Assembly: GCA_905250025.1 (NCBI GenBank)
Contig: CAJNOJ010000101.1
Coordinates: 288,883-352,882, forward strand
Source of the DNA: Adineta ricciae
Lineage: Eukaryota > Rotifera > Eurotatoria > Adinetida > Adinetidae
DNA length: 64,000 bases
Reading direction: 5' to 3'
The notes beneath the pieces were generated by a model. That model worked only from the letters and a program-made list of their open reading frames with translations. It searched no databases and was not told the origin of the DNA. Every line of letters starts with the position of its first letter. Positions within the stretch are counted from its first letter, which is position 1. Below are positions 63,017-64,000 of the stretch, in pieces. Made by a program: the position numbers and the translations under genes.

Positions 63017-64000
63017 TTATTCAACGAAATAAACTAAAGCGTTGCCAATATCTTGTTGCTCTGAAACGACTGTTTCATGTTTCAGATCCACTTGTAAAAC
63101 TTGTTGTTTATTGGTTAATTCCACCAAATCTTCTAAGGGTATGTCCATGCTTGGTAATTTTCTCGAATGAAATTGTGAAATTCGAAAATAAAACAAACGA
63201 ATCGTTTTGCTGAACCGTAAAGTTCGATCAGCATGACGTCGTAAGCGTTGCTCCAATTTCTCCACGGTATCACCATTGATCATCGGAATAGTCCATTCAA
63301 AATGACCAGAATAAGATTGTCGATTAATCAAACGAATGGAAATCATTGGTTCATATCGAAAATGAATCAATGGCTTTCCAGGTAAAATCTCTTCCAAATT
63401 GGGAATACTCGCTGCTTCAATTTCATTTTCATCAATCAAACGGATGTCCACTTGTTCGATATTCAATGTTCGTCGAAAATAATCTTCATTGTTTGATAAA
63501 ACTTCATATTCATCAAAAGATAAATGACGATCCAATGCTTGAATATCTCTTGTCTTTTCCAAAAGATCTCGAGAATAAATGACAAATGACATCAATTTCT
63601 TCATGTACTTCTTGTCGATTTCTGGTCGATCTTTGAAGTGTTGAGCTAAAGTTTTTCCGTCAGGAACTTGTCGATTGTTGTTCAAATATAATTCTTTCAA
63701 TTGATTAAGAACAAATATTTGCCACGATGGATATGAACGAGCAATGAAGATCGTCGCATGTGTTGGGTGTAGCGGAGGTTGAACAGGCACTCCTTTGGAT
63801 TTATTCCCCGATTGTTGAGTTTTATAAGCAGTTAAACGAAGACGAAAGTCATGAGCGCTGTTAAGAATATGATTTTGAGAATCGATCAGTTTTTGATCGA
63901 TTTTTCCTCCTTGTGGCCATTTGGCATTCATAATTGTTGTTTGTGGATGAATCAATTGGTAGATATAATCACAAATATGTGGACAAATCGGTGCTAAGAG
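63017..64000 (-). CDS. LARS1: Leucyl-tRNA synthetase, C-terminal part; gene continues past the right edge
   Basis: Attaches leucine to tRNA-Leu in the cytosol. Only the last exon or exons are inside the window: about 327 residues with stop at 63017–63019. Upstream residues LLAPICPHICDYIYQL match the end of the anticodon-binding domain, followed by TTIMNAKWPQGG and AHDFRLRLTAYK. The eukaryote-specific C-terminal domain follows: THATIFIARSYPSWQIF, YMKKLMSFVIYSRDLLEKT, LPGKPLIHFRYEP, SGHFEWTIPMINGDTVEKL and the ending DIGNALVYFVE, all characteristic of the animal enzyme. The sequence is open and unbroken up to the edge. Whether its N-terminal half is complete lies outside the window. Confidence 0.93.
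   Translation of the reverse strand, partial: LLAPICPHICDYIYQLIHPQTTIMNAKWPQGGKIDQKLIDSQNHILNSAHDFRLRLTAYKTQQSGNKSKGVPVQPPLHPTHATIFIARSYPSWQIFVLNQLKELYLNNNRQVPDGKTLAQHFKDRPEIDKKYMKKLMSFVIYSRDLLEKTRDIQALDRHLSFDEYEVLSNNEDYFRRTLNIEQVDIRLIDENEIEAASIPNLEEILPGKPLIHFRYEPMISIRLINRQSYSGHFEWTIPMINGDTVEKLEQRLRRHADRTLRFSKTIRLFYFRISQFHSRKLPSMDIPLEDLVELTNKQQVLQVDLKHETVVSEQQDIGNALVYFVE

Overview
The window is eukaryotic: AT-rich DNA with genes split by short GT–AG introns (mostly 50–60 nt), AATAAA signals just downstream of stops, and dense packing on both strands. Gene content points to a bdelloid rotifer (Adineta/Rotaria type). Conserved animal genes sit beside families typical of bdelloids: a lipidated ADP-ribosyltransferase/TPR protein, an F-box-type protein, a bacterial-type glutathionylspermidine amidase domain, a condensation-domain acyltransferase and an intronless GPCR. 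The species is an inference. No transposon, tRNA, rRNA, CRISPR array or viral sequence was recognised.

Layout. 0–9.2 kb: CARM1 arginine methyltransferase (-, C-terminal end cut by the left edge), ubiquilin (+) and TEAD/Scalloped (+). 10–16.3 kb, the most accessory stretch: a U-box/VWA stub joined at an ambiguous base to a glutathionylspermidine amidase domain (-), an ART/TPR protein (+), an F-box-like protein (+) and a papain-family cysteine protease (-) with a TATA box. 18–29.1 kb: a somatostatin/allatostatin-C-like GPCR (+), a makorin-like E3 ligase (-), membralin (+) and a divergent peptide-type GPCR (-). A 4.8 kb gene-poor stretch follows. 33.9–50 kb is compact housekeeping: eIF1A, AP-3 sigma, a neuronal-calcium-sensor-like protein, an unrecognised protein, acetyl-CoA acetyltransferase, FAM174, a cysteine-rich hypothetical protein, ARPC2, EAPP, a UBASH3-type phosphatase and PRC1. 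53–60 kb: a 5-HT2-like receptor with a huge third intracellular loop, a condensation-domain acyltransferase and an intronless GPCR. 61.4–64 kb: the N-terminal third of a cytosolic leucyl-tRNA synthetase (+) facing the C-terminal end of a leucyl-tRNA synthetase gene (-) that leaves the window.

These genes do not form an operon or obvious pathway. Several concern ubiquitin or protein quality control (ubiquilin, U-box, makorin, membralin/ERAD, UBASH3-like), but that looks like coincidence. Exon sets marked 'in frame' were checked by summing exon lengths, which gave whole codon numbers. The most striking observations are the convergent broken leucyl-tRNA synthetase pair, the U-box/VWA–amidase junction at the N, an ART whose catalytic motifs look degraded, a thiolase with a catalytic Cys changed to Ser, and an eIF1A with a rewritten C-terminal tail. 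I did not find a clear new multi-gene system.
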